64,000 bases of DNA from Phocaeicola faecium (GTDB lineage Bacteria; Bacteroidota; Bacteroidia; Bacteroidales; Bacteroidaceae), in contig NZ_JACSPQ010000001.1 of the NCBI RefSeq assembly GCF_014837055.1, forward strand, positions 48,935-112,934. The letters are read 5' to 3'. The notes under the pieces are model-generated. The model was given only the letters and a program-made list of their open reading frames with translations, was not told the DNA's origin and ran no database searches. Positions within the stretch are counted from its first letter, which is position 1, and each line of letters starts with the position of its first letter. Positions 1 to 9,098 of this stretch are shown piece after piece. A program made the position numbers and the translations under genes.

Positions 1-96
1 CAGTATGAAATAACCGAAGGATTGCAGCCCGGAGATTGGGTAATTACTTCAGGATATGATAACTTTGGGGACGCCGAAGAGTTGCTGTTGCGGTAA
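1..96 (+). CDS. ABC-efflux periplasmic adaptor (MFP/HlyD family), C-terminal end only
   Basis: The window opens inside a gene. Frame 1 is open from base 1 and gives 31 residues before TAA, with the phrases GLQPGDWVITSGYD and DAEELLLR. An end of this kind (GLxPGDxVI then a short acidic tail) is typical of membrane-fusion adaptors encoded just ahead of MacB/FtsX-type ABC genes in Bacteroidales, and exactly such genes follow 40 bp downstream. In these systems the adaptor bridges the inner-membrane ABC transporter and an outer-membrane channel. The assignment rests on 31 residues plus context; most of the gene is outside the window. Confidence 0.6.
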   Translation, partial: QYEITEGLQPGDWVITSGYDNFGDAEELLLR

Positions 97-135
97 AGAG
101 TAAGAAGTTGGTAATTAGTGAATTTAAAGTATGGT

Positions 136-2430
136 ATGATAGGGCATTATCTGAAAGTGGCTTTGCGCAATTTGTTGAAATACAAGGTGCAGAATATAGT
201 ATCGGCTCTGTGTCTGGCGATAGGAATTGTGGTATTCAGTATGGTATATCTGTTTGTTGACCGTTTTGCGGATGCGTATAGCAGATTGCCGGATCCCGAA
301 CGGCGTGTTCTTATCAGGGCATACGGTGAAGAAGCGGAACGTGACATACCGTTTTATCTGTCGGCTGTAAACGAGTTGGTTTCTCGCACAGAAGGAGCGT
401 TGGACTCGGTATCTGTCCATTCGGCTACGTTACGTATGGATGTGGATGTAATAGGGAAAGACGGTCGTAACCTGCCATATATTGTACAGTATATGGTAAC
501 GAACAGTTGCTTTTTCAGCTATTTCAACCTGCCGTTACTTTATGGTAATTACGTGCCGACCTTACCGAACGAAATAATCATATCGTCTGACTTTGCAGGA
601 AAAATAGCTAAAAACAGCAGTCCTGTCGGTATGGTGGTACGTCTTAACTCATTGAAATCGGGAAACGGAATAAGAGATTATCGGATAGTAAATGTGGCAG
701 ACGTATCCAAAGATGGGTTAGAACTAAACGCTGATTGTTATTTCCCGCTTGAGGTGTTTCCCTATGCGCGAACGTTGGTATACGCACTCATTCCGGAGGG
801 GCAGACATTGAACAGAGTAAACAAGGCGTTAAGTGATATCGGTTGGAATGATGGAGAGCAAAAAATATCGGTTGAGGCTTCTCCGGTGAGCGGACAGACA
901 GGCACGTTGCTTGCTAAATATTTGGTTCTTATTCTTGCTTCCCTGATTCTGGTATCGGGACTGATTAATTTTCTGAAATTCACATTTCAGATGTTCTATG
1001 CCCGTCAGCATGAGCTGGCTTTGCGCAAAAGTTTGGGTTCGGATATGAAAGGAGTCTTTGGGTTACTTTCTACGGAGGTGTTTTGTATGCTGTCTTTTGC
1101 ATTCCTGCTATCGCTGGTATTACTGGAAAGTATGCTGCCTTTAGCTTACCGTTATTTGCCTGAAGAAACTACCGACTGGTTTATCGCGAAAGATTGTTAC
1201 CTGACGCAAGCTGCACTTTATCTGATGGTTCTGTTGGTCTGTTTATGTATTGTTATCTATCCGGTGTGGCGCGTACGCGGAATCAATCTTATGAACCGAA
1301 TCCGGACAAACGGACAAAAACATAGCTTCCGCGCCGTAATGATTTGCATTCAACTGTTTGTTTCAATGGGCTTTTTAGGTGCGGTAATTATCATTCATCT
1401 GTCATACGGTGAGTTGCGAGGCAGATTGTATTACCCCGAAAAGGTAGAAGAAAACAGAATTGTCTCGATAGATATGAATACGGATGCCATTCGGAAGAAC
1501 TGGGACGTAATACATTCAGAGATTAACAGCATGGCAGAAATAGAAGGGCAAACTTTTGTCAATGAAGAATCCAACAATGGCTTGCTATCCTATCAGTTTA
1601 CTACTTTCTTAAAACATGATAGTGCGGAAGTCAATCTTAAAGTAATGACCGGAAATCCCGACTATTTCCGTTTCTTTCACATTCCGTTGCGGGGAAAAAT
1701 ATTAGAGGCAGAGATGGAAGGGGTTGTTTATATAAGCCAAAGTTTTGCCGACTTGCTTCGCCATGAAAATGCAGAAGGAATGGTTAAGTTGGGCAATCGT
1801 ACTTATCAGATAGCCGGGGTATATGAAGACTTGTATCGGAATATGACGGGTAACGATGAATTTGCCGGTTCTGTGTTTTTCCCTACGAGAGACTTCAAGG
1901 TATGGTTACTGAAAGTTGCTTCCGGAAAAGATGTAGATGAAGTGATGAAAAAGATTAAGGCGGTTTGTCGGAAATATGTTCCCGATACATTGCCTTTGGA
2001 TGTATATAAATATGGGAAACGGACTGTGTACTCATCAATGCAAATACTGGAAACTATGATGTGGATATTGGCAGCGGTCAGTTTGTTACTGGTAGTCCTC
2101 AGTGTTTATTCCTCCATATCAATGGATAGCGTGGCTCGTCAGAAAGAGGTGGCTATCAGAAAGATAAACGGAGCTTCGCGTAAAGATATTGTTATGCTGT
2201 TTGCTCGGTCGTATATAACAATGTTTCTTCTTATGTTTTTGTTTGTTTATCCGATACTGAGACTGGCAATGATTAATGCGTTAGAGGGTTCTTCGCTGAA
2301 ATCTGTTTATGGTTGGGAATGGGGCATCATTCTATTTGTTGTCATGGCACTGCTGATAACATTGGCAGTAGGATGGCAGATAATAAAACTGATGAAGGTA
2401 AATCCGGCGCAGGCGATAAAGAAAGAATAA
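136..2430 (+). CDS. ABC transporter permease, FtsX/MacB type (first of two)
   Basis: Inner-membrane permease of about 764 residues. An N-terminal helix (about residues 16-40) is followed by a large extracytoplasmic domain, a block of membrane segments, a second extracytoplasmic domain and a last block of three segments: a duplicated MacB_PCD-FtsX layout. The cytoplasmic coupling motifs RQHELALRKSLG and RQKEVAIRKINGAS occur once per half, as usual for FtsX domains. I start at ATG 136 (MIGHYLKVALRNLL) because family members normally begin this way; an in-frame GTG at 118 would add six residues. It sits between the adaptor end and the ATPase gene (17 bp gap), so it is part of one efflux operon. 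Substrate unknown; export of peptides, drugs or lipids is possible. Confidence 0.85.
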   Translation: MIGHYLKVALRNLLKYKVQNIVSALCLAIGIVVFSMVYLFVDRFADAYSRLPDPERRVLIRAYGEEAERDIPFYLSAVNELVSRTEGALDSVSVHSATLRMDVDVIGKDGRNLPYIVQYMVTNSCFFSYFNLPLLYGNYVPTLPNEIIISSDFAGKIAKNSSPVGMVVRLNSLKSGNGIRDYRIVNVADVSKDGLELNADCYFPLEVFPYARTLVYALIPEGQTLNRVNKALSDIGWNDGEQKISVEASPVSGQTGTLLAKYLVLILASLILVSGLINFLKFTFQMFYARQHELALRKSLGSDMKGVFGLLSTEVFCMLSFAFLLSLVLLESMLPLAYRYLPEETTDWFIAKDCYLTQAALYLMVLLVCLCIVIYPVWRVRGINLMNRIRTNGQKHSFRAVMICIQLFVSMGFLGAVIIIHLSYGELRGRLYYPEKVEENRIVSIDMNTDAIRKNWDVIHSEINSMAEIEGQTFVNEESNNGLLSYQFTTFLKHDSAEVNLKVMTGNPDYFRFFHIPLRGKILEAEMEGVVYISQSFADLLRHENAEGMVKLGNRTYQIAGVYEDLYRNMTGNDEFAGSVFFPTRDFKVWLLKVASGKDVDEVMKKIKAVCRKYVPDTLPLDVYKYGKRTVYSSMQILETMMWILAAVSLLLVVLSVYSSISMDSVARQKEVAIRKINGASRKDIVMLFARSYITMFLLMFLFVYPILRLAMINALEGSSLKSVYGWEWGIILFVVMALLITLAVGWQIIKLMKVNPAQAIKKE

Positions 2431-2447
2431 ATAATTAAACTGATAAT

Positions 2448-3125
2448 ATGATGATTAAAACAACAAATTTACAGAAAGTATTCCGCACGGATGAGGTGGA
2501 AACTTGGGCGTTGAATAATGTAAGCATTGAAGTGAAAGAGGGAGAGTTCGTGGCCATAATGGGACCTTCGGGATGCGGTAAGTCGACACTGCTGAATATC
2601 CTCGGCTTGTTAGACAATCCTACCGGCGGTGAGTATTACCTGAATGGCGTGGAAGTTTCGAAATACACCGAAGCACAGCGCACTTCGCTCCGCAAGGGCA
2701 TTATCGGCTTTGTCTTTCAGAGCTTCAACCTTATTGACGAACTGAATGTGTATGAAAACATAGAACTGCCGCTGCTTTATATGGGTGTGTCTGCTTCGGA
2801 GCGCAAACGGAGGGTAGAGGAAGCGATGAACCGCATGTCGATAGTACATCGTGCGAAGCATTTCCCACAACAGCTTTCGGGCGGACAACAGCAGCGTGTG
2901 GCGATAGCGCGTGCCGTAGTGACAAATCCGAGACTGATTCTTGCCGATGAGCCGACGGGTAACCTCGACTCGAAGAACGGTAAGGAGGTGATGGCGTTGC
3001 TCACCGAACTGAATAAGGAGGGAACTACCATCGTGATGGTTACTCACTCGCAGCACGATGCGGGGTACGCCGATCGAATCATCAACCTGTTTGACGGACA
3101 AGTAGTAACGGAAATAACCATGTAA
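2448..3125 (+). CDS. ABC transporter ATP-binding protein, MacB/LolD type
   Basis: Cytoplasmic ATPase of 225 residues that powers the two flanking FtsX-like permeases. All ABC motifs are intact: Walker [11 protein letters not shown]-loop [12 protein letters not shown], signature [14 protein letters not shown], Walker [14 protein letters not shown] and H-loop TH. The length and the NLDS after Walker B are typical of the LolD/MacB/FtsE subfamily, which works by mechanotransmission with FtsX-type partners and not by a channel through the membrane. Start is ATG 2448, 17 bp after the first permease; the second permease begins 4 bp after its stop, indicating tight translational coupling. Confidence 0.93.
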   Translation: MMIKTTNLQKVFRTDEVETWALNNVSIEVKEGEFVAIMGPSGCGKSTLLNILGLLDNPTGGEYYLNGVEVSKYTEAQRTSLRKGIIGFVFQSFNLIDELNVYENIELPLLYMGVSASERKRRVEEAMNRMSIVHRAKHFPQQLSGGQQQRVAIARAVVTNPRLILADEPTGNLDSKNGKEVMALLTELNKEGTTIVMVTHSQHDAGYADRIINLFDGQVVTEITM

Positions 3126-3129
3126 ACTT

Positions 3130-5469
3130 ATGTCATTCTATCATTTATTACGTTTGATAATACGCGGCTGGTGGCACGACAGACTGTTTACCGTGGTTTC
3201 GTGGGGCAGTCTGGTTATCGGTATCCTGTGTGCGTCATTGCTCGGAACTTTTGTGTTGCATGAGTATAACATCCATGCCGATATACCCGACGGAAATCGT
3301 ATTTTGCGCCTTACCCAATCTGTTTCGATGGGAAAGAAGGCGGAATCATCTTTTATTTACGGACCGGATGTGCCGCGGATTGTTGCCGCGTTTCCGGAAA
3401 TAGAAACCGCTCTGCGCACGAGGGTAAGAGACAATATACAGGCTGTTTACCGGAATGAAAGTCTCCCGATAGGCAAATTCATGCAGGCCGATTCTACTTT
3501 TCTGATGTTTTTTTCTTTAGAAACCGTTGCAGGCAATCTGCATGAGACGCTGATACGTACCGATGCTTTGGCTTTGGAAGAAGCCACGGCAGTCCGGATA
3601 TTCGGCTCAACTGATTGCGTAGGAGAGGTATTGAAGATAACGGCAGACGGAAATGCCTCTTTGATGGTGGTTGGTGCGGTGTTCCGCAACCCGTATCGGG
3701 GGATGCTGCCGGTCAATGTGTTGAGCGGATTTGCAGATGCGTCTTTCGGCGAATCCTGTTTCATCAAGCTCCGTGAGGGGACAGATGTGGCTGCGTTCCG
3801 CCGCAAGTTTTCTGAAACTTCTCTCCCTACGGTGTTGGGTGAGGGACATTTGGGTACGCTGACTTTGCAGGAATCTTATTTTGATACCGATTTGCAGGAT
3901 TTCGTATTGCTTCACCGCTCGTCCGTTGTGCTTGCTATGGGAGGAATCATCGCCTTGCTTGTGCTGTTGGTAGCTTGTTTCAACTACATCAATTTGGGAC
4001 TTGCCCGCTTGCTGAGGCAGGTTCACACCCTCCATATTGAAGTATTTGCCGGAGCGTCGAGGAAAGACATTTACAGACGCTTGTTTTGGGATACTTGTCT
4101 GTTGATTGGCTTTGCTTTTCTCTGTGCGTTCCTGCTGATGAACGATGTGTTACCTCTGTTTAACCGGTTAATGGCAGCCCACCTGACGATGGAATACCTG
4201 CTTTCTGCCCGTGTGTTGCCGTGGCTGCTGTCAGGCGGTGTGATATTTGCCGTTGTTCCGTCAGTTTATATCAGTGGCAGATTACAGTCGCTTACCGAAA
4301 GCGATTACCGCTTGTTCTATCGGGGAAAGATGCGCAGGCTGATGGTATCGTGCTTCCAAGTGGGACAACTTGTGGTTACGATGGCTTTGCTGTCTGTTTT
4401 CTTTATTATCCATAACCAACTGGATTTGGTGGAGAAAGACAATAAGCGGTTTGAGAATGTCATTGACGTGTTTGCCGAAAAAAGTTGGGGAGCGCCTGTT
4501 TCTTCATGGATGGACAAAGTAAGCGCCTGTCAGGAGGTAGAGGCTGTAACCTTGTCGGAAACCGGTCTGTTTGAGGAGTCGATGGCTGTGGTAGGAGAGT
4601 CTGGTAAGCCGGAAGATCTGGTTTGGATGGATATAGTAAGAGGTTCTAAAAGCCTGTTGGACTTTTACCGGATGGAGCTTGTTGACTCTGCTGAGACAGC
4701 CCGATTGCTCCCTACCGTTCCGCATCCGGTGATTGTCAATGAAACATTCATAAAACAGTTTGTTCCGGAATCAGACAATCCGGTAGGCAAGTCTGTTTCC
4801 CACTATATTCCCGATGACTCCGATATGGAAGGGAAAACCATCGTAGGCGTGATTCGTGATTTCCGCAAGCGTTCGCTCGGAGAATCGGTATGGCCTTTGC
4901 TGATGCAGGTAGAGGATGTGGCGGGCAGCGATTACCAGACGCTTTCCATCCGCGTAAAAGAAGGAGAGAAAGCCCGATTCCTGAAACGCTTGGAGCAGAT
5001 TTGGACGGAAAGCTATCCGGAACAGCCTTTCTTGTATATGGATATCGGCATGATTCTGAAAGAGACCAATAAGGATGTGTTTATGCTGTCCGATATGCTG
5101 ACTTTCTATGTCATAGTCAGCCTGCTGATGACCTTTTTCGGATTATATAGTTTGGTGCGTTACACCATACGTCTGCGTTTGCGCGAGATAGCGTTACGCA
5201 AAATTCATGGGGCTACATCCGGACATCTGCTTAAACTTTTACTGCGCCCCTATCTTATCTGTCTGGTAGCGGCATTCGTAATAACGGTTCCTAGCGTATA
5301 TGCCTTTATGTTGTCTTGGCTGGAACAATTCGCATACAGCGTGCCTATCTCGGCGATGGACTTTGTATTGCCCTTGTTGGTTACGTCAGGCATTACCCTG
5401 CTGACTGTTGTGGAAAATGTGTATAAAGCGGTGAAAATGAATCCGTCAGAGGTCATTAAGATAGAATAG
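3130..5469 (+). CDS. ABC transporter permease, FtsX/MacB type (second of two)
   Basis: A 779-residue inner-membrane permease with the same duplicated architecture as the gene at 136: one N-terminal membrane helix (about 20-42), an extracytoplasmic domain, a central group of membrane segments (about 270-390, containing VACFNYINLGLARLL), a further helix, a second extracytoplasmic domain and a final trio of helices. RLREIALRKIHGA is the second-half FtsX coupling motif. It starts 4 bp after the ATPase stop. Two non-identical permeases around one ATPase suggest a heterodimeric transporter. It is the last gene of the operon; an inverted repeat lies about 100 bp past the stop. Confidence 0.85.
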   Translation: MSFYHLLRLIIRGWWHDRLFTVVSWGSLVIGILCASLLGTFVLHEYNIHADIPDGNRILRLTQSVSMGKKAESSFIYGPDVPRIVAAFPEIETALRTRVRDNIQAVYRNESLPIGKFMQADSTFLMFFSLETVAGNLHETLIRTDALALEEATAVRIFGSTDCVGEVLKITADGNASLMVVGAVFRNPYRGMLPVNVLSGFADASFGESCFIKLREGTDVAAFRRKFSETSLPTVLGEGHLGTLTLQESYFDTDLQDFVLLHRSSVVLAMGGIIALLVLLVACFNYINLGLARLLRQVHTLHIEVFAGASRKDIYRRLFWDTCLLIGFAFLCAFLLMNDVLPLFNRLMAAHLTMEYLLSARVLPWLLSGGVIFAVVPSVYISGRLQSLTESDYRLFYRGKMRRLMVSCFQVGQLVVTMALLSVFFIIHNQLDLVEKDNKRFENVIDVFAEKSWGAPVSSWMDKVSACQEVEAVTLSETGLFEESMAVVGESGKPEDLVWMDIVRGSKSLLDFYRMELVDSAETARLLPTVPHPVIVNETFIKQFVPESDNPVGKSVSHYIPDDSDMEGKTIVGVIRDFRKRSLGESVWPLLMQVEDVAGSDYQTLSIRVKEGEKARFLKRLEQIWTESYPEQPFLYMDIGMILKETNKDVFMLSDMLTFYVIVSLLMTFFGLYSLVRYTIRLRLREIALRKIHGATSGHLLKLLLRPYLICLVAAFVITVPSVYAFMLSWLEQFAYSVPISAMDFVLPLLVTSGITLLTVVENVYKAVKMNPSEVIKIE

Positions 5470-5566
5470 GGGATAATGCCTTGCCGATTGCTGCGGAAAC
5501 CCGTAGGCAAGCCTTTGCAGCCCTATGATATCCCCCGAAAAACGCTTCGGTTAGAAATTTTATTTT

Positions 5567-5610
5567 AAGCCGAACAGTCTCCCTGTTCTATTCGGAAGAC
5601 TGTTCGGCTT
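5567..5610. terminator. Stem-loop between convergent genes
   Basis: A perfect 14-bp inverted repeat (AAGCCGAACAGTCT at 5567-5580, complement at 5597-5610) with a 16-nt loop lies between the ABC operon (plus) and the nuclease gene (minus). No strong T-run follows on either strand, so it may be a weak bidirectional terminator or a protective 3' hairpin. Confidence 0.55.
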
Positions 5611-5640
5611 ATCGGGTAGTATTTTCAGTCATCAAATTAA

Positions 5641-6528
5641 TCAGAAAACGACCTGTTCGGGCAATGTGCTCTCGATACGTTTTTCGATGCTGTCGGGCAC
5701 TTTCGGGAAGAAATCCAGTCCGGTTTCTTCTTCCACCTTATCCACTGTAACCATGTAATTTTTCAGGTCTTGATGGTTAGCCTTGTTCTCGAAGAGGAAT
5801 CCCATAGCCATCGGATTCTTTCGGTTATATACAAGCACTACTTTAAAAAAGCGGTCGGGCACAGCCACGCGACTTTCTCCGATACGCTTAGGCGATTTAG
5901 AATCGTAGATTGGTCCGCACGCAATGTAGATAGTACCGTATTTGTCTGCCCATTTGCGGCATGACTCCTCCAAATCTCCCCAGTCGTCACGGTTCAACTT
6001 CCGGTTTTGCGGACAAATGTTGCTCATGTAAAACGATTCTTTCATTGCCTGCTTGCTCCACTTCATATCGGCAGCCGGAGCCATGTGTCCGCGGTCGTAT
6101 CCCGAATTGGTATAATCGGAAGTCACCACGCGCGGTTCCGGCAGTTCGGGGTCGGGGAGGAACTTGTTGGTACGTCCTTCATCGCCCTCCGTTTCTTTGC
6201 GAGTCAACTCCCATGCCACCCAGTTGGGCGTCTTATAGAAATTGTTGTATGATACTGTATATCCCAAGTGCTTGATTACGATTTCCTCCCGTTCTTTGAT
6301 GGTTTTGGGGATTTCCAAGTTCAGGGATAAGCCCGTATCCGTTTCGGCATCCTTAGGCTCTACGCTTGCTTTCGCTTTCGTCTTGTTAGCGATAGCCTGA
6401 ATCCTTTCGGGCGTGAATATCTGTTCTGCATTCTGATAGAGGTAGAGTACCCCCACGGTAAGGACAATCAGCAGGATGAATCCCCTCATTCCGCCCGTCG
6501 ATTTCTTTTGTTTCCGTCGTGCCGTCAT
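5641..6528 (-). CDS. DNA/RNA non-specific endonuclease, membrane-anchored or secreted
   Basis: A 295-residue protein of the beta-beta-alpha-metal NUC1/EndA family, which cleaves DNA and RNA without sequence preference. The catalytic motif DRGHMAPAAD is at residues 145-154 (His148 as general base), with the downstream Asn-bearing helix NICPQNRKLNRDDW that positions the metal. A basic N-terminus followed by one hydrophobic helix (about 15-31) indicates export, possibly staying anchored. It starts 2 bp after the stop of the AlaX-like gene and shares its transcript. Likely roles are nucleotide scavenging or turnover of extracellular DNA. Confidence 0.9.
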   Translation of the reverse strand: MTARRKQKKSTGGMRGFILLIVLTVGVLYLYQNAEQIFTPERIQAIANKTKAKASVEPKDAETDTGLSLNLEIPKTIKEREEIVIKHLGYTVSYNNFYKTPNWVAWELTRKETEGDEGRTNKFLPDPELPEPRVVTSDYTNSGYDRGHMAPAADMKWSKQAMKESFYMSNICPQNRKLNRDDWGDLEESCRKWADKYGTIYIACGPIYDSKSPKRIGESRVAVPDRFFKVVLVYNRKNPMAMGFLFENKANHQDLKNYMVTVDKVEEETGLDFFPKVPDSIEKRIESTLPEQVVF

Positions 6529-6530
6529 AA

Positions 6531-6992
6531 TCAGATCAGTTTAAATCGCATACGGAAAATCCCGTCCTTATAGTCGGAACTGATAATCTTGAACGTCCCG
6601 ATTTCGGCGGTATTGGCTACGTGCAACCCGATACACAAACATTCATCGTAATCGCCCACTTTGACCACCCGCACCGTATCGGAAGCGCCTTCAGGCAATC
6701 GCTTCATGTCGAAACGTTCGGATGCCTCTTGCTGAGTGATAAATTCGGTAGTCACGTCCAAGTGTCGGGCTATGGTATCATTGACTGTCGCCTCAATGCG
6801 CTCGATGTCTGCCTCTGTCGGAGCTTGCGGTAGCGCAAAATCCAGTTTGCTTTTCTTGCGCTCAATGTGAGCCGATACGGCACGCCCGCACCCGAAAAGG
6901 TTTACCATCGTGCGGTTTACGATATGCTCACACGTGTGCATGGGCGGATATTCTTGCTTGTTATGCTGGTTCAGTTGAATTTCTTGTTCCAC
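6531..6992 (-). CDS. AlaX-like alanyl-tRNA editing-domain protein
   Basis: A 153-residue stand-alone domain resembling the second additional domain (SAD) of alanyl- and threonyl-tRNA synthetases. The zinc ligands are visible: HTCEH (H19, H23) and CIGLH (C120, H124), the HxxxH plus CxxxH signature of the editing site. Such proteins hydrolyse mischarged tRNA in trans, typically Ser-tRNA(Ala). The length is close to short AlaX proteins without the synthetase-like N-terminal part. It is the upstream gene of a two-gene unit with the nuclease, an unexpected partner that may simply be co-transcribed. The exact substrate is not decided by the sequence. Confidence 0.8.
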   Translation of the reverse strand: MEQEIQLNQHNKQEYPPMHTCEHIVNRTMVNLFGCGRAVSAHIERKKSKLDFALPQAPTEADIERIEATVNDTIARHLDVTTEFITQQEASERFDMKRLPEGASDTVRVVKVGDYDECLCIGLHVANTAEIGTFKIISSDYKDGIFRMRFKLI

Positions 6993-7021
6993 GATACGTA
7001 TTTCATTAAGTTGTTCAGAAT

Positions 7022-7059
7022 AACACCTGCCTTTGCAGGAAAGAACGCAGGCAGGTGTT
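7022..7059 (-). terminator. Stem-loop terminator downstream of the alcohol dehydrogenase
   Basis: Perfect 11-bp stem (AACACCTGCCT at 7022-7032, complement at 7049-7059) with a 16-nt loop, starting 8 bp past the dehydrogenase stop codon on the minus strand and before the AlaX-like gene. The T-tract is poor, so efficiency is uncertain. Confidence 0.6.
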
Positions 7060-7067
7060 CAGGGTAA

Positions 7068-8213
7068 TTACAGTACTTTCATCAGGATTTCTTTGGCTGT
7101 TTTGCCGTCTACTAATCCGTCCTCGCCGAAATGTACGTCACGCTCGGTAAAGCGTCGCTCTATCTCATCGACAATTTCCATGCCTATATGTTCTTCTCCC
7201 AAGCGGGTGGTAAGACCTAACGAGCGGAAGAAAGCTTCCGTCCGGCGGATGGTTTCATCGATACGTTCGTCATGCGTACCCTCGGTTACGCCGAATACAC
7301 GTTCACCCATCTGTATGATTTTGTCTCCCTTTTCTTTACGCAAAACCTGCATAGTGCCCGGAAGCACAATGGCAAGCGTATGTCCGTGCGTCAATCCGGC
7401 GAGAGCCGTCAGCTCATGTCCTATCATGTGAGTAGACCAGTCTTGCGATACTCCCATGGCGATGAATCCGTTCAGTGCCATCGTAGCCGACATCATAAAG
7501 TCTGCCATCAGTTGATAATCTTCCTTATTCTCACGGATTTTCGGGGCGATTTCTACCAACGTCTGCAAAATACTTTCCGCCCAGCGGTCCATCAGCCGCG
7601 ATTCTCCGGTCTTGGTGAGGTACTGTTCGATAACGTGAACAAACGTGTCGGCAATACCGCAGGCTATCTGATGAGCCGGAAGCGTAAACGTTACCTGCGG
7701 GTCGAGGATAGAAAATACCGGGAAATTGGCATAGAAAGGATATTTCTCTTTCGTTTCGTGGCAAGAGATAACCGCACCGTTGTTCATCTCTGAGCCTGTG
7801 GCGGGAAGCGTAAGCACGGTAGCCAGCGGAACAGTGAGTGCAGACGAACCTTTTTTCACCAAATCCCATGCATCCCCTTCGTACAGCAGTCCTGCGGAAA
7901 TCAATTTCGTGCCGTCGATTACCGAACCTCCGCCCACTGCCAGAAGGAAGTCTACTTTTTCTTCCTTGCCCAGCGCGATGGCTTTGCGCAAAGTTTCGAT
8001 GGCAGGATTAGGCTCGATGCCCCAGAACTCAACCGTCCGGAAGTCTTTCAGTGCAGCTTTGACTTGGTCATAAACGCCGTTTTTCTTCACACTTCCTCCG
8101 CCGAAGGTTATCATTACTTTTTTACCGGCAGGTATTTCTTTTCCCAGTTCGGCAATAGTGCCGCGACCCATGATTAATTTAGTGGGGTTTTGAAAGCTGA
8201 AATTATTCATCAT
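7068..8213 (-). CDS. Iron-containing alcohol dehydrogenase, YqhD/BDH-like
   Basis: A cytoplasmic 381-residue group III dehydrogenase that interconverts aldehydes and alcohols with NAD(P)H. The N-terminal Rossmann part has FGGGSVKKNGVYDQV and the dinucleotide-binding GGGSVID (about 94-100). Likely metal ligands are D189, H193, H262 (or H266) and H276, as in E. coli YqhD. The overall pattern matches the YqhD/butanol dehydrogenase branch, which is usually NADPH-dependent and serves aldehyde detoxification. Two adjacent ATGs (8213 and 8210) are possible starts. It is a single-gene unit: a hairpin follows it, and it is divergent from the RIC gene 168 bp away. Confidence 0.9.
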   Translation of the reverse strand: MMNNFSFQNPTKLIMGRGTIAELGKEIPAGKKVMITFGGGSVKKNGVYDQVKAALKDFRTVEFWGIEPNPAIETLRKAIALGKEEKVDFLLAVGGGSVIDGTKLISAGLLYEGDAWDLVKKGSSALTVPLATVLTLPATGSEMNNGAVISCHETKEKYPFYANFPVFSILDPQVTFTLPAHQIACGIADTFVHVIEQYLTKTGESRLMDRWAESILQTLVEIAPKIRENKEDYQLMADFMMSATMALNGFIAMGVSQDWSTHMIGHELTALAGLTHGHTLAIVLPGTMQVLRKEKGDKIIQMGERVFGVTEGTHDERIDETIRRTEAFFRSLGLTTRLGEEHIGMEIVDEIERRFTERDVHFGEDGLVDGKTAKEILMKVL

Positions 8214-8381
8214 AATCGTAAATGTTTATTCCGAAGCAAATTTAGGGAAATTTTTGAATACCGTGAGCAATTACTGTTGTTTCATTGTTTATCTTTGTCA
8301 GGAGAGGTAAGAAAGAGAAAATTACCTACAAATAGTGATTGTAAAATTTGTGACATTTCCCTTATTTTGTACTCGTAAAAA

Positions 8382-9098
8382 ATGAAGAATTCGATACTTA
8401 TGTGTAAAAATACCCGAACTTATAAGCCTACCGACAAGATGAGCGACCTTATCTGTGAAAATTACGCACTGCTGCAAGTCTTGAGTCGCTTTGGCGTATC
8501 GTTGGGTTTTGGTGACAAGTCTGTGCAGGAAGTTTGCGAAATGAATGGCGTAGACTGTAGTACATTTCTTATTGTGGTTAATTTCTTGGTCGAAGGAAAT
8601 AACCTTATCCAAGATCATCCCGAAGGACTTTCCGTTCCGGCTTTGATGAGCTACCTGAAGCAAGCCCATCATTATTTCTTGGATTTTCAGTTGCCTACCA
8701 TCCGACGGAAGTTGATTGAAGCAATCGACTGTTCTACCGAAAACAAGGTAGCCTTTCTGATTATCCAGTTTTTCGATGCCTACGTTCACGAGGTGCGTAA
8801 GCACATGGAATACGAAAACGAGAAAGTGTTTACGTACGTCGACCAACTGTTACGCGGAGAGCATCCTACCGAGTATAACATCGGCGTGTTTGCCCGTCAT
8901 CATGACCAGATAAATGCAAAGCTCACCGAACTGAAGAATATTATCATCAAATATTATCCGGCGGGTGCCGACAATCAGTTGCTGAACGCCACGCTGTTTG
9001 ATATATTTAGCTGTGAAGAAGATTTAGACTCGCATAACCGGGTAGAGGATTACTTGTTTGTGCCTGCCATTATGGAATTGGAAAAAGAAATAAAATGA
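8382..9098 (+). CDS. RIC-family iron-sulfur cluster repair protein (hemerythrin-like, ScdA/YtfE type)
   Basis: A 238-residue di-iron protein. An N-terminal ScdA_N-like part (KMSDLICENYALLQVLSRFGVSLGFG, here in pieces under 20: KMSDLICENY then RFGVSLGFG) is followed by a four-helix hemerythrin domain with candidate iron ligands in QAHHYF, HEVRKHMEYENE, ARHHDQ and SHNRVEDYLF. RIC proteins restore iron-sulfur clusters damaged by nitric oxide or oxidants. A second start at ATG 8400 is possible. It overlaps the following regulator by 4 bp (ATGA), so the two are translationally coupled. Together with the YgbA-like gene at 54787 it suggests a response to nitrosative stress. Confidence 0.82.
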   Translation: MKNSILMCKNTRTYKPTDKMSDLICENYALLQVLSRFGVSLGFGDKSVQEVCEMNGVDCSTFLIVVNFLVEGNNLIQDHPEGLSVPALMSYLKQAHHYFLDFQLPTIRRKLIEAIDCSTENKVAFLIIQFFDAYVHEVRKHMEYENEKVFTYVDQLLRGEHPTEYNIGVFARHHDQINAKLTELKNIIIKYYPAGADNQLLNATLFDIFSCEEDLDSHNRVEDYLFVPAIMELEKEIK

